Part shown: positions 48,689 through 61,660 of the stretch, piece by piece
How positions within the stretch are numbered: position 1 is the stretch's first letter
Layout: each line of letters starts with the position of its first letter
From: Pezizomycotina sp. ARF18
Lineage: Eukaryota > Ascomycota
Length of the DNA: 64,000 nt
Direction of reading: 5' to 3'
Assembly: GCA_002224055.1 (NCBI GenBank)
Contig: AZLU01000104.1
Span: 1 to 64,000, forward strand
Translations under genes and position numbers: made by a program
Notes under the pieces: model-generated
Databases searched by the model: none
What the model was told of the DNA's origin: nothing
Seen by the model: the letters and a program-made list of their open reading frames with translations, nothing else

Positions 48689-51600
48689 AACGAATGAAAC
48701 AAGAAGGGAGGGAAAAGAGGAGAGCAGCATAAAGCTCGATGAGTTTGTAAAGTCTAATCAATGATTCGGTGTACAGTGTCTATCTGCTAAAACACAAGCT
48801 TCCCCATGAAGCGAAACGAAATTTTGTTTTAGTTGCTAAATAATTATCGGCCCCTCTTTTCGCTCTGTACGTTCCTATTCCCCTTTTTTCTATTTTTATT
48901 CGTCATCTGGGACTCCCAGATACTTGCATTAAGCCAATGCACTTCCAGAAGAAGGAAAAAGGTTCGCCTGCCATTATCATATTTTTGCACTGATACCCTA
49001 AATATACTCGTTCATAGCGTCTTATACCATTGTCGCATATTTTCCTGTACATAGCGAGGACGCCGGACCAACAGCGTTCCTATATCTGTATATTCTGTAA
49101 TTGTCAAATATAGATGTAAATATTTTATCGTCCAAGAAGGCCAGATTTACGACAAGTGGAAGTTGTCAGTTCAATATCGAACGGATCATTTCGAACTCTC
49201 TTCAAAAGTAAAAAGAAAAAAAGAAAAAAAAAAAAAATGGAAATTTTCGTATGTTTTGTCGATAAACTATGCTTCATATATTTAATTAGAGTCGAGCATT
49301 TTTGCCTTCCTAAAAGGCTAAATCGCCTAGAAGTGTCAAAGGACGGTCCCAGTTGAAGTTCTAGTTTTAGTTTGATAGTGATTTTCCGGCAAAGCGAATT
49401 TTGGGGCAAAATCGTAAACCCTCCGCTGGCGAATTTCGGAAGCTCCGAAGGAACTGGAGTTTTTGTACGGGATGGTTCACTACTCATTTGTCTAACTAAC
49501 GGAACTCAGTTTCACCTACTCCTTAAAGTCTCAGTTAGGCGGCTGCCACGTGGAAGAGGCGAAGACATACAGTAGTCAAAAATCACCCTGGTCCGACTTG
49601 AGTGATTAATGCCCTAACTTGGAAGCGTTTGTATAAGGAAAGGGAATAATATTAATGCGTGTGTTCTATAAATGGTCTGGGTCACCTACCTTCCAAAGGT
49701 TTCTGGGCCGCACTTGTGGTGAACCACATAGGATTCTACTGTTTTTACTATACTAGAAGCAACCGACAGCTCCAAATATTCAACTACTTCTGGTACCAAA
49801 TGACTGGCAGAAACAGATTATGACCAAGTGTAAGAATTTACCCCAGAAAACCCTGAACGCAAATTAACTAATCTTATAAGATCGATTAAGCAAATAAGCG
49901 ACGGGAACATAATTATTACGCCCTCTTCCCGCGCCGAGTCTTCAGACTCATGGAGGCATGGAGGTACAAATATTCTGAAGGCAAGAGCAATTATAAGAAA
50001 TCGATTCTTAAAGTCTCTATTCAGCTTGTGGACAATTTCATATGAAACCTCTATTGTCAAGCAAGATATTGAACAACTTTCTATCGTCCAGGACAATGGA
50101 TCCACAAGCCTATATCTTTCTACCACAAGATCGAAATGCCGTCAAATATAAGATTATCCTTAGATTGTAATTCCCCACTTCTCGAAATTACTTATGTATA
50201 ATGTCCAATTGAGCTTTCCGTAAGGAATAAAGTGGGGCAGCTCGAGGTTGTGGATAAATCCTGCATATAAGGCAGCTGAGGGAAAATATTTCCTATTTTT
50301 TACTACGTGAAACGGCTATATCGCTTCTGAGAAAATTAAAACAAATCGAGTTTTTGATAGCCGTTACGGTGGATTTTATTGACATTCCTACGAAATGTTT
50401 TCAGTAAAGGTCTGCACCGCAACGCTTCATATAGCGCGATACTCCAACAGAACCCCCACGCTATCACTGCCTCCCCAGACTAGATCCCTAAGACTCTGGT
50501 GGAGCCACGGTTTCCCCAAAGAAGATAAAATATGCCTGACAGGAAACGATAGCCAGGGTATGATGCCAGTAAGCTCGTCGGAACCATTAGGTTAATCACA
50601 CGTTGCATCCGAGAGTTATTAAGATATCGTGAAGCCCTTTCCCTTCTTCATACAATAAATTTAGCCTTTCATCCTTGAAATTATCATGATATGGGTTGTG
50701 GCCTGGTCATTAAGGCGGCATGCGTATTCACGCATGCTTACGCTCATCTGTTCCGCAGAAAGAACATTTCTGATCGAAGTTGCGACTTGTCGGCTCGTGA
50801 AATTGTGGATAGAAGGATTCGTTTCTGGTTACGAAAGCAAAAATAACGTGGAGCTACATCAATACCGGAACTCACATTGTTAAACCGGAAGGGACATATA
50901 GAGGTGGAGCAAAGGTGAAACCAAGAAGCAACCGGATCGTCAATGGAACATCGAAATAGCCGTGCATCGAACAAAACGCCATATAGCAGCCTTAGAGGGG
51001 GTTTTCGTAGTATGATGACATTTTTAACGGTCGTGAGTGTGCATTTAGTAACAAGATGTAGAGAAGCACGGCTAGCGGAAGATACAATTTAATCCGCGTG
51101 CCTATATCATTCCAGAACGGAAAAACCACTTTTTTTGGCCAATGAGACTGTGTCTGTATTTACGCGTTTCTTGTGTTGTTAAATATTTCTCAGTTTCATT
51201 TGAAAGGTACAACCAAAAGACTAGTCATTATCGTTTGGTCAGTAGAGACGCGTGATTTTCTAGGCGTATCGTCATTACGTTATCATTAAAACTAATTATC
51301 TCTTCAGATAAGAGGTATTATATGGCTGAATTTCTCGATGCTCTTGCATACTGCGCCGATCAACAGCCTGATTTTTGAAGTTCGCGTGCGTCAGTAGACC
51401 TGCTTACTCCCTTCTAGGTGGGACGGGGACTTCAGTTTTCTCCGCTGGGAAACGAAAGTTGTCTGTCTACTCTCTGGCTTCCTATTTCCATTTTAAAAAC
51501 TTGCAATCCACCCATGTGCATGCATGCGCTATGCATGCGGGAGGGAAGGGTTAGTCTGGCCAACGAGCGCCGTCAGGACCTTTTCTCGCCATCCGAGGGG

Positions 51601-53823
51601 TTCTTATTTCCCCTCTTTTGCCTTGATTTGAGGCCTTTCCAAGTAGCGAAATTGGATTCCTCTCCGATCTCCTCCTTTTAGTCTGGATCCGAATAACATT
51701 CATTACCCGGTGTGGCTAATGACTAGTAATATATCGTGGTATTATGGTAATTATGGCATTCTGGCCATCTCCTACGCAAACGATATATATAAAATACAAA
51801 ACATAATAGAGATATTATTTGTTGGTTCCGAGGTGCATCTTTGGAAATTCTTGAAGAACAACTCGGGGCTTTTTATTATTATCTTTAAGCTTATTACTAG
51901 ATCCCGCGAGCAGATTTCGTATTATTGACGCCCTAATTTCTCTAAAACACCCTATCTGCTGCGATATTGTTAAATTTTGAATTGAATTTCAAACTTTGAG
52001 TATATATATTTTTTATACGAAGCGGAATATTGTCAAAATAGACAGTAGATGAGCAAAAGCGAGTAGTTCGGGGAACAATGCTAACTCCTACACAGGAAAA
52101 TGAGGGAATGTCTATGTTTCTACATTGACACTACATTCTGGTATATTCCTTCTCTCAAAAACGAAAAACAAACTTACAATTGTTAAAGGAACTACCCGGT
52201 ACCTTGAATATCGACCTGACGGGGATACGGATCAACTCTAGAGCGATGAACAGCTGTCGAATCAGAATCAACTATATCAATGTAGTGATTTAAACCCTAA
52301 GATCCTATAGTGCTAGCGTTCGTATCTATATTCAACACAAAAAGAAAAGAAGAAAAAGCGAGAGAAAATTTTTTTTAGAATACACTTAGTATGATCTACT
52401 AGCGCAGATGTGATATCTAGGGTAAAATATCTAAGCAGACGCATGGCATGGCATTGCACTATAACGAGATATTGCTGAACAAAACTCTTATAAAATCCTT
52501 CTCCACGGAATTCTCTTAACGCTAGATCTATACACTGCTGAATTCTTGGATGACTTGGGAATCGTAGAACAAGTTCTTTTTCCCTACAGATTCCAACCGT
52601 CAGGAACAGAAATCTCTGGGTTTTCTGGTCGCTAAGTTTTCTTTGTTGTTGGATCATTTGTTCCCAACGAAAAAATTTTCCGACTAAACCAAAAAAAAAA
52701 AAAAAGGTTATATATGATTCAAATCATAAGTGCACGTAAATACTAATCTTGATATTGATGAAGGGAGTAAAAGGAAAGCAAGGAAGAGAGCTCTTACAGG
52801 GAGCTCCAGATATATGATCTAATAAGCATGGAGTCGTATCATTAGTTCTCATAGGTAATAATTTAATTGTTTTACAATAAGAAAAAAAGTTTTTGGACGA
52901 TGCGCTCGTCAATCGTGATAAAAATATATGGGGTGCATACGCGCTGTTTTTCATTGCCCCTCCACACTAAAATTTGTGCAACCAAGCAATATATAAATTT
53001 CATGTACGTACTAACCAAATGCTTCATTAATCTCCCAACACTACTGCTAATAGTGCATATGCACCTAGCACAGGTGCATGCCACTATTTTTTTTTTTTTT
53101 AATTAGCTGAAAAGGGTCTGGCCACGAGACATATTGCAGCCCTAGAATGCTCTTGCTACCCGATTCCCGTTACCCGGAGCTAGCGAGGGCATTTCCAGTC
53201 TCTGCCTGTCACTGTGAGGTTTTCCGATGCTTTCCTTAAAAAAGGATTTAATATAAAAGAATTTCATCGAAAATCATATCATGGCTGACTTTCTCCCGTT
53301 ATTTTATGACTTCATTAAGTCGAAATGCATAGACACCACGCCACTTTTCAACAGTTATGCCTATAATTTGAATATTTTTTTTTTGCTTCAGGGATATCAT
53401 GCTAGTCAATGTGTAGGAGAATGCTGTCATGAAGCTGCAAAAGCCAGTGGCTTTGGAATCCTTAGTCTGGATGGCAATATGCAGCTAGTAAAGTGCAGTA
53501 TTTGCCCAACATTTTTCAGGCTATCCTTGGGCTGACGATCTTCTGTACGCCAAATATTACTGACTTTTCATATCATAGAAATTCATGGAATTTTCACAAG
53601 TAGCCCATTCCCAAGTCTTATTAGCATACGAGGACACTCTTATCTTCAGACACGGTTGCCATCTAGTTTGCCTCGCTGGTCCGCTAGCCTTTCCCTGCAA
53701 TACTGCCTATATCAGTTAACATCCGTGGTCATATAAGTATTAATCTTCATCTTTCGTATTTAGCCAGTTTATAGGTTAGTGTGTCTCGTTACCAGGTATC
53801 ATAAATTCATGATCTTAGCAAAG

Positions 53824-53853
53824 CCCCCCCCCCCCTCCTTTTTTTTTTTTTTT
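53824..53853. repeat. C12-TCC-T15 homopyrimidine tract
   Basis: A C12 run and a T15 run separated by three bases form an all-pyrimidine block in spacer. Confidence 0.85.
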
Positions 53854-56800
53854 CTTCCTTCGCTCGCCTTAAACAAAAGTCTCCAATGATAACGCTTTTA
53901 CTAACTAGACTCAGCCAAGCCAAGCTTGAATACATTCGCGGATTTATACATGGTATATTACAAGTGCGAAGCATTAAACGTACTTTAGATATACATCTAG
54001 ACGTTGTTTCGGCACATCATCATACTAGCTAGTGCGGCAATTAAGTCGCTTCTTAACTCGAGCCCAAAGGTCCGCTCCGTTTGATATACTTATTCGCTCT
54101 GGCGTACCTGCACAACATGCACGCAATCTTGCCATGAGCAGCAAAACACGTTCTTTGGAAACTTGCTAGCCAGTAACAAAAACGAATTAATACTACTGTA
54201 GAACCTCCATCTAAGGCGTGAGACTAGACAGTTTTTGATATTAGATCCACTTGAGGTTACACTCGTCACAAACTGGTACTCGGACCCTTAAACCAGCGGG
54301 GCCGTTCGGACTTTTTATGAGCGTATTTATCTAATTTAGGAACAAACAGAAGCCTAGGTTCTTTGTTGGCTATTGAGTGAATTTTGATTATCAAGGTAAT
54401 AAGGTATAGCTTTCTAATTCCAAGATTTACATGATACTGACTAGACACCCTTCCGATTTATAATATTAAAACCACATGACCTTTCAAGATGTCTGGACCC
54501 TTCATAGATTTGGTAAACGTCGCAGTATCACTCTCAGCTATCATCCATGTTGGCTTCGCCAAACGTGTGTAACTTAACAGATATCTCTTGTTGAAGCTAT
54601 AAACTTCTTGATATGCGTTCCTTATCCTAGCTTCAGGAAACTCCTTTGTCATAGATCATATTTCAGTGAACTAAATGGATAACCAAAGATCAATGGCCAG
54701 AGGCCGCATTAATAGAATAAATACAGTATAACTATTGTGAACGAACGGAGCTTGCCGCTGATATTTCAAAAGCGCGGTGTGACAGTGAAGGATACTTTTT
54801 TCGGCTGTAGTTTCCAAGTCACAGTAACAGGCATACCAGCTCCTGTTTCTCGTTAGCCACTGGTTTTCGCAGATTCAGGAAAACTATTATCGTATTAAGC
54901 TTTCCCATTGAATGCACCGTTTTCATACGGCCATAGACGAGCGGATCGCCTCGGGCAATCAAGCCAAGTTATAACTTCACAACCATCAACCAAAACTATA
55001 GACATTCTCAAACATTCAAAGGCTCATAGACGTGTCCATTAGCAACTGGGCAAGGAGCTCAGGTCGGTCCGGCTTCCCTTAAGAACGTTGGTTTCTCTCC
55101 GAGAACTCTAGCAATACTAATTATTCCTCGAGATTGTTGCTATTTTGTAAAAGATTCGTTTTCCCGACGGCCAAGTTCCCGAAAGTCCGCGATGTTGTAT
55201 GATCGGCAGCCTCAATATCTAGCATTTTGGAATTTGAAACTAGCTAGCTGTTAGTTCTTGGAAAAAACGCCTTGCTCTCTTGCACCTCAAGCTAGATCAT
55301 CCACAATCCTCGAGATTGTGGAAGCCAATCATATGTTCCTAAAATTTGGCAACATTGCGTTATGATTCTTCGAGTTGCACCCGTCAGAGCTTGTACACGT
55401 ATGCAGCGCGAGTTTCTCATGCAGTCGCCTTGAGGTCATATTTAGCTAAATATCTTGACAACATAGCATTCTCGTGCATAGCCCTTTCTCTACCAGTATA
55501 CTGGGACCACTGCTATTTCTATAATCTCATGGCTAGAGCATCATTCTATTCATTCGCGCGATTCATGTTTCTTTTTTCTTTCTTTTTTCTACTACGCCTT
55601 GAACATCGCCAGCTGGAATTCCTTGTCAGGAGGACACTACTATCTAGTGTCCCCCAGACACCTCCGCAAAAGCGAATAGAGTACGGTCCCGGTTGCTTAT
55701 CCGAGATGGAAAAACGTTCACAAGTAATCGCTATCATAACATCTCGGTAGCTCTCAGCGACTGGCGTTGTCTGTGGAACAATCACGCAAGTCTCACGGGC
55801 CTTCGATTTGATAACAAATTTGTTTTCTTATAGTCTGAATTAGAATTAACTACTCCGCAAGGCCGATAATTACTAAATTTCGAGATAACCAAAATTCTCT
55901 CATATCTAGGGAAGCCCTACATTTGGATTTGAACTTTTTGTATTTCGGCTTCTATCACCTAGTTCGCCCTGTGTCTCAAATATTTGCTTGGATACAGGCT
56001 ACTAGTAAGGTATCAGAGAAACATTGCAAATATACAATATCTTTTGTTGCCCCGCGATTTCGATGGATAATATAGACCTTAAAAGACGATGCCCCTCATT
56101 CAGCAGTCCTATCAATCCTTTCAAAGGCGGAGCGTACTTCATATGATTGGTATGGAATCGCAACCGCAGCCATGACGATGATCACCAGTGAAAGAGGAGA
56201 AAATAACCCCAACAAAAAAAATTTCAGGCTTAGGCAATTAAGAGTTCTGGTATTTGAACTGTTTTGCTTGTGTTGAATAATAGGGGCGTCTATTATCGAA
56301 AACACCCACACAATGTATTTTGATATCGGCCAGCTAATACACGATCAATTTCGATATCAACCGCACACCAGAAGATCCACATGGCCATGGTCAGGACAAG
56401 GCACAGGGTTCAGAACCCTCGTCCAGGCCCTGCTAGTTGATTTCACATCCCCTGTTCAATGTAAACTGTGCTTTTGCGTGTTCTAGGCTCTTTATTGTCT
56501 TTCTTAATTTATCAATTTAGTTAATAATAACATGCTAAAATATATTGAGTAGAATACCACTTTCGAGAATAACACGAGAACTATTCTTAAGTTCACAACA
56601 AATATTCTGTATCCATTTCTTTTTGTGAAAATAAGCAATAGACAACTTCATTGAAATTACCAAAGCCTAAACCTCGAGATATGCTCTATGAACTATCAAT
56701 GATGCCTTGTTACAGGGTAAAACGGCCACATACTTGGTCATATGGCTCATACGTCTCAAGCTTTTTCATTCTAGGATTTTACTTATTACCCGGATAGTTT

Positions 56801-58077
56801 CTGCTGGAGGCCAGTGATGGCGAATCAAAAATAGCATTACTTCCTGTACTTACTCACCGGTACACGTGGATACCTGTATGCTGTAAGAGTATAATTCGAT
56901 TTCGAGTAAAAATTTCACGGTTCTATCGAGTTGTTCATATTTACGTATCATTGACGTTACGTTATAACATAAATAAAGACTTATGAAGACGGTCGCTTCG
57001 TCGAGAACAATATTTCCATTTAGAGTATTGGTTATCAAATGGGGCGCAATTATGATCTCCCTTTTTTTTTTTTTGACACACCTCCGGGGAAGAGTAATGG
57101 AGAGGATTTCGTTTTCTGTATTTATATACTATATTCGTACGCCGACATCGTATAATACGCCTTCAGAGAAGCATTAATACATAAAAAATAAAGATTTTGT
57201 GAACAGTTAAAACGCATTGTTAGTCACGTCTACTGCGATTATTAGCGAATACCATACCATATTAAGGAAGATATAAGATATGTGAATAAGATACAGTATT
57301 GTATGGCGCATGATCTGGCCGATATCCCAGGGTCCGTACGCCCTATACGCGGTGCGTCCCATCTATTCGTTAATTTAAACGATAACGATTCTTGTAAACT
57401 TACAAGAACTCAAGGACTATTATTAGAGCCCTTAACAAAAACGTTCTCCATGATTTGTTGACGTGAATAGAAAGGCTAACCGCGCGCGAGGCGGCAATCT
57501 CACAAGGCGTAGTTCTACTACTGTATTCTGACCCTAGAAATTTTGAGTCTCTGTCAAATTGATATTCAAGTGAAAAAAAGTATAAACAGCAAACAGATAG
57601 CATATAATCTCGTGAGGCGATCGATGAATCAAATACTTATGTATTCAAGCGCCCATTTGCTTAAAATAAGATTGTTGTAGAGATATCATATACTATAAAC
57701 TCCTAAATACGAACGAACCCATCCGAAACCAGACATTCCAGAGTTGCACAGTAGTTTACTGAAGACGTCTTGGGTCCGGTTACACAAACTTTTCTCGTTT
57801 CTGCTAGACATTTTGTTTCTCGCGGCTATTAGCCAATCGGAGATCTCTCCGGAAACAATCCAAAACGAAAGTCGGAATAGGAAAGTTAAAGGGTTATTTC
57901 TTGAAGAAATTCCGGGAAACTGTTTACGTTTCTGAAATGCTCCATAAATTGGAGTAAAGGCTGCCGAACACGATTAGCTATGATCTCGAATATTTCTATA
58001 ACCTGCTTTTCCGTCTTCTCATCATTCTCTACCACCGGAAAAAAAGAAAAAAAAAAACTTACGTTTATTTCATCATT

Positions 58078-58105
58078 TATATATATATATACATATATAT
58101 ATATA
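58078..58105. repeat. AT dinucleotide microsatellite
   Basis: A 28-base alternating AT tract with one C interruption, upstream of nothing recognisable. Confidence 0.9.
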
Positions 58106-58701
58106 ATTTATTTGACTTATGTTCTGCGAAGGAGACACTGATAGTAATCATGTGAGGCCTTACGAGAGGATTTATCTCAATTTCTAATAATCCACGCCAA
58201 ATTGATACCACAAATTTGTTTTTATATCCGTTAGCGAGCCCGATCATCGGAGCCCATATCAGCGAACTCAAACCTGGATTTTCCCTCGATTTAATTTCCG
58301 CCGGCTGTGGGCGAGCCGGATAACCGAGATATCACGAATAGATAATCACCATAGTAAACAAGAAAAAGATCTACGAGGTGTCGAAATGGACACCAGGAAG
58401 TCAGGGGGGAAACATTATTATTAGTAAACATCGTCGTGTCATAAAATTTTAATGACTAAAATCGCTTCAAGGATCTAGAATATCGTATCGTTACATTGCT
58501 TTTTTATTTAGACCTGTCGTATCAATTTTTCTAAGTGACGGCTTCATTATATACATTATTAACTAATAAAAGGATAAAACATGAATAAACATGAAATTCC
58601 TGTTATTTCTACGCGTAAACCATGAGATTTTATAAAACATCCCAAAACGTGAGAACATGGAAAAAAAACATTAACCTCTTCTACTTTTCTCCCTCGCATC
58701 T

Positions 58702-60214
58702 TTATCTCAAAAACCTAAACGAGGGATGCTCATTCCCCAGGTTCATCTGCGATAATTCCTCCTCGCTTAACCTTCGTACTTGCTCAGCCCTTATCCCTCT
58801 TCCTATTCTCCGCCGTGACGCTGATAAAATACGCGATGCAGCTGACGCAGCTAAGCACCACGAACGAAATACAAATCTTGTAGCCGTTGAGGTACTTCGG
58901 TGCGTCTTTACTTAAAAACGAAAACGTAGCGATGATACCGCCTATGTTTCCGAAACCGACTTGCCACGCGGTGGAGATGCTGCGCTGTTGGTGGCCCGCG
59001 AGGTTCATGTTGAACCAGCACACGATTACCGGCATGGCGGTGTACGTGCCCATAGCGCAGAGAAACAGGGCGGCGTACTGTAAGTGGATTTGCGCCACGT
59101 CATGGACGAGGTACAGTATAATAAACCCGGTGAGGGAAACAAATATCGGAAGGATCGTAAAATAAAGCGGTGGCGCGTGATATCCGACAGCACGGCGACA
59201 CTCATGGCGAAGCCGAAAGCGCAAGCCCACGGCGGGACGGAGTGCAGCTGCGTCGCGATGTTGCTGTAACCCAAGTTCTTGACGATCTGCGGGGAGAAGT
59301 AGGCGTAACCGTAGGCGGGGACGATGAGTCCGAAGTACATGAACCCGCCGAGGATGACCTTGTAGTCCCTGAAAACGTTCTTGACTTCCTTGAGGCGATC
59401 TTGGCGTGGATGTTGGCGTCGCCGACGTCGTCGGCGAGGCGCTGGCGGATAAACTCGCGCTCCTCCTCATTGATCCACTTGGCGTCTTCGGGAAATCGGG
59501 GATGGCGAAGAAGAGGATCGCGCAAGGAAGACGGTAAGGCCACCTTCGAGGATGAATATCCAGCGCCAGGCGAGCTTGCCGTGCATGCCGTCCATCTTTC
59601 CGATTGCGGAGGCCAAGAGGCCACCGAAAGCTCCGGCGAGCGTCGTGGAAGAGAAGAAGAACGAGTACCGCTTCTGCGCTTCCGAGCGCTTATACACTGC
59701 GCGAGAATGTAGAAGCAACCGGGGAAAATACCCGTTTCGCTGAGACCCAGGAAAAGCGCGTCGCCAATAATCCGGAATAATTCTTAACAAGACCTTGCAT
59801 TATCGTGATAATCCGAAAAGGACCATACACCGGAAAGCCACAAGTGCGGCTTGAGCTTCTTTAGGATGATATTGCTAGGAATTTCACAGATGATGTAAGG
59901 GACGAAGAATATGACCAGCGCGGTGTTGTATTTATTACCAGTCAATTTGAGCTCCTTAGACATGCCGAAGATATTCGCGTTGGCAATGTTCACACGGTCT
60001 AGGAAGGCGAGGAGGTAGAGGATACAGATCGCCGGTAGGATCCGGAGGTCAATCTTCGCCATGAGCTTTTTCTCGCTAACGCCGGCGGAGGTTCGACGAC
60101 GCCGCGGGGACCTTGCCCTTCCTCGAAGCCAGGTTCCTTAGCAGGGTAGGGTACTGTTCGTCGTGGCTCACGCGCGGAGGCGGTGCCTCGGCGCCGTGCT
60201 TCTCAGAGACATCT
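58702..60214 (-). CDS. MFS transporter, anion:cation symporter (allantoate permease-like) family
   Basis: A plasma-membrane permease of the fungal ACS branch, the Dal5/Tna1/Seo1-like group that takes up small organic anions such as allantoate, nicotinate or vitamins; the substrate cannot be read here. About 50 hydrophilic residues (HGAEAPPPRVSHDEQYP) precede KIDLRILPAICILYLLAFLD and RVNIANANIFGM, the family hallmark. Then come YNTALVIFFVPYIICEIPSN, ETGIFPGCFYIL, KRYSFFFSSTTLAGAFGG, WRWIFILEGG, the cytosolic loop FPEDAKWINEEEREFIRQRL, YFGLIVPAYGYAYFSP, YTAMPVIVCWFNMNLAG, AWQVGFGNIGGIIATFSF and a tail with RKRDKG and LSEEELSQMNLGNEHPSF. Total about 500 residues, family-typical with twelve expected membrane helices. 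ATG 60062 is an internal Met; the real start is probably near 60214. Some six frame changes, mostly one-base losses, break the span. Confidence 0.87.
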
Positions 60215-60337
60215 CTTGTTGCGGGGGATTGACTGTGTTGTTTCCTGGAGATCAGATTAAAGTTAACACAAGATTCTGAGATCTCCCGCTTAAGTCGCCG
60301 GATGTCAATCGGAGTTGATAGGGAAACAGAGAATGAT

Positions 60338-60363
60338 AAAAAAAAAAAAAAAAAAAAAAAAAA
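60338..60363. repeat. A26 homopolymer upstream of the permease gene
   Basis: Twenty-six A bases, T26 on the coding strand of the permease gene, about 120-150 bases upstream of its likely start. Such poly(dA:dT) tracts often exclude nucleosomes in fungal promoters. Confidence 0.85.
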
Positions 60364-60393
60364 GGGGTTTTAAAAAGAGGGTCAAAGCACCCT

Positions 60394-60404
60394 CTTTATA
60401 TATA
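60394..60404 (-). promoter_or_regulatory. TATATATAAAG element
   Basis: TATATATAAAG on the minus strand lies about 190 bases upstream of the likely permease start and next to the A26/T26 tract, a plausible core promoter. Confidence 0.35.
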
Positions 60405-60409
60405 TTTTC

Positions 60410-61660
60410 TGGATGGTTCGACAGAGGTTTAAATGCTTGATTGCAAATGCTTACCAGTTTCCAATGCAAGATCCGAGAAGGGAATGCCGCAACAGAAAAC
60501 AAGAATGATTGGGTGAGGATTCAAGGTCTGTCAATGGGCAGGGAATCCAAGCGAGAAGTCTGACAAAACAGACGGGAGGGTAAAAAAAAAAGAGGGCTAC
60601 TTTTCAAATCCTTCGGCCGGGTGGCGTCTGACAAAAAGAAGAAAACGACGACCGGCTTTTTCGTCTGGTTTTCCGGATCTCGAACCCCCCCCCAAGGACG
60701 ACAAGAAAAAAAAAAAAAGAAGTTTTCTAGAAAAGAAAAAAAAAAAAAATATTCTTTCCTGTAGGAAGGCAAAATAGAAAATGTTCTTTCACCAAGCCCG
60801 AGGTTGAACAATGACGAACCAGAACCAAGGGGAAGGGATTTGCCTTGCGTTATATAAGCTCGTCATTTTATCATTATTATGATCGTCGTTTTGCGTTTTC
60901 TGTTTGCGCCGGTTCGGCTTTAGGAACAGTGAGGAGGTTCTTCCGAATGCAAGTCCCGTCGATCATAGACATATTGAGAGCACCAAATGTGCTCTTAAGA
61001 TCGCATTCCGAAATAGCGTGAATGAGAGCAAAAAGGCCTGTTTTTGTGGAGTGTGGATACAGGACATCCGAGGCAGTCAAGGAGTGGAAAGAAAAAAAAA
61101 AAAAAAAAAAAAAAAGGAAACAACATGCGAAGAAACAAATAACCTTCAAACAACAAATTTCAAAGATTGAATCAACAATCAATAATCAATAATCATACCT
61201 TAGACCAAAAACACGCCGCTTAAGCTCTAGCAAACAATCGCTGGCTTTAAAGAGGTAAACTTAAGCATTTCGGTTTGCCGCCGTTTCCCCCCTCGTCATT
61301 TTGCCCTTATTCTTGAGTAGCTTTCGGTAGTCGGGGGCGGTTTAAAGTGTTTGCCAAACTATTGCAAAATGGCCGGGCCGGTGCGCGAGTGTATTGTCGG
61401 ACTGGCCTCACAGCCTCGCTAGAATTGACCACGCGATTCGCCAAGTCCAGTCGAGGTCCACTGATCCGATCCCCCACGGCCCAAAACGCGTCGAACATTA
61501 GCTAGCCTTCCTTTACATTATTTGATATGCTGCAGAGGTAATCATTCCCGACATCTCAAAGCATACCAATATCTCACGTATACTGACATCCTCTTACCGC
61601 AGCTTGTCTCGCAGTCAATCAAAATCAAGCGCTGGTAAACTCGTATCACCCAAAAGAAAC
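60410..61660. other. Intergenic region between permease and 61661 gene
   Basis: The two genes point away from each other, so this interval should hold the distal permease promoter and the promoter of the next gene. It contains A-rich runs near 60704 and 60737 and an A24 run at 61092-61115. No convincing frame was seen; the Phe-rich minus frame at 60521-60811 comes from the A runs. Confidence 0.5.
61092..61115. repeat. A24 homopolymer
   Basis: Twenty-four A bases about 550 bases upstream of the gene at 61661. Confidence 0.9.

Larger units (their letters stand above)
48689..58701. other. 10 kb gene-poor spacer
   Basis: No open frame above 134 codons and none with recognisable character; 55346-55750 (+) is the longest and reads like chance sequence. 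The stretch holds a C12-TCC-T15 tract at 53824-53853, an AT microsatellite at 58078-58105 and scattered A or T runs. The 3' untranslated regions of the genes on either side must lie at the two ends, but no polyadenylation site could be fixed. Confidence 0.5.

Noticed and set aside
55346-55750. 134-codon plus-strand frame with a hydrophobic middle
   Set aside because: The hydrophobic part comes from a T-rich stretch near 55570. No motif, and the length is within chance for the window.
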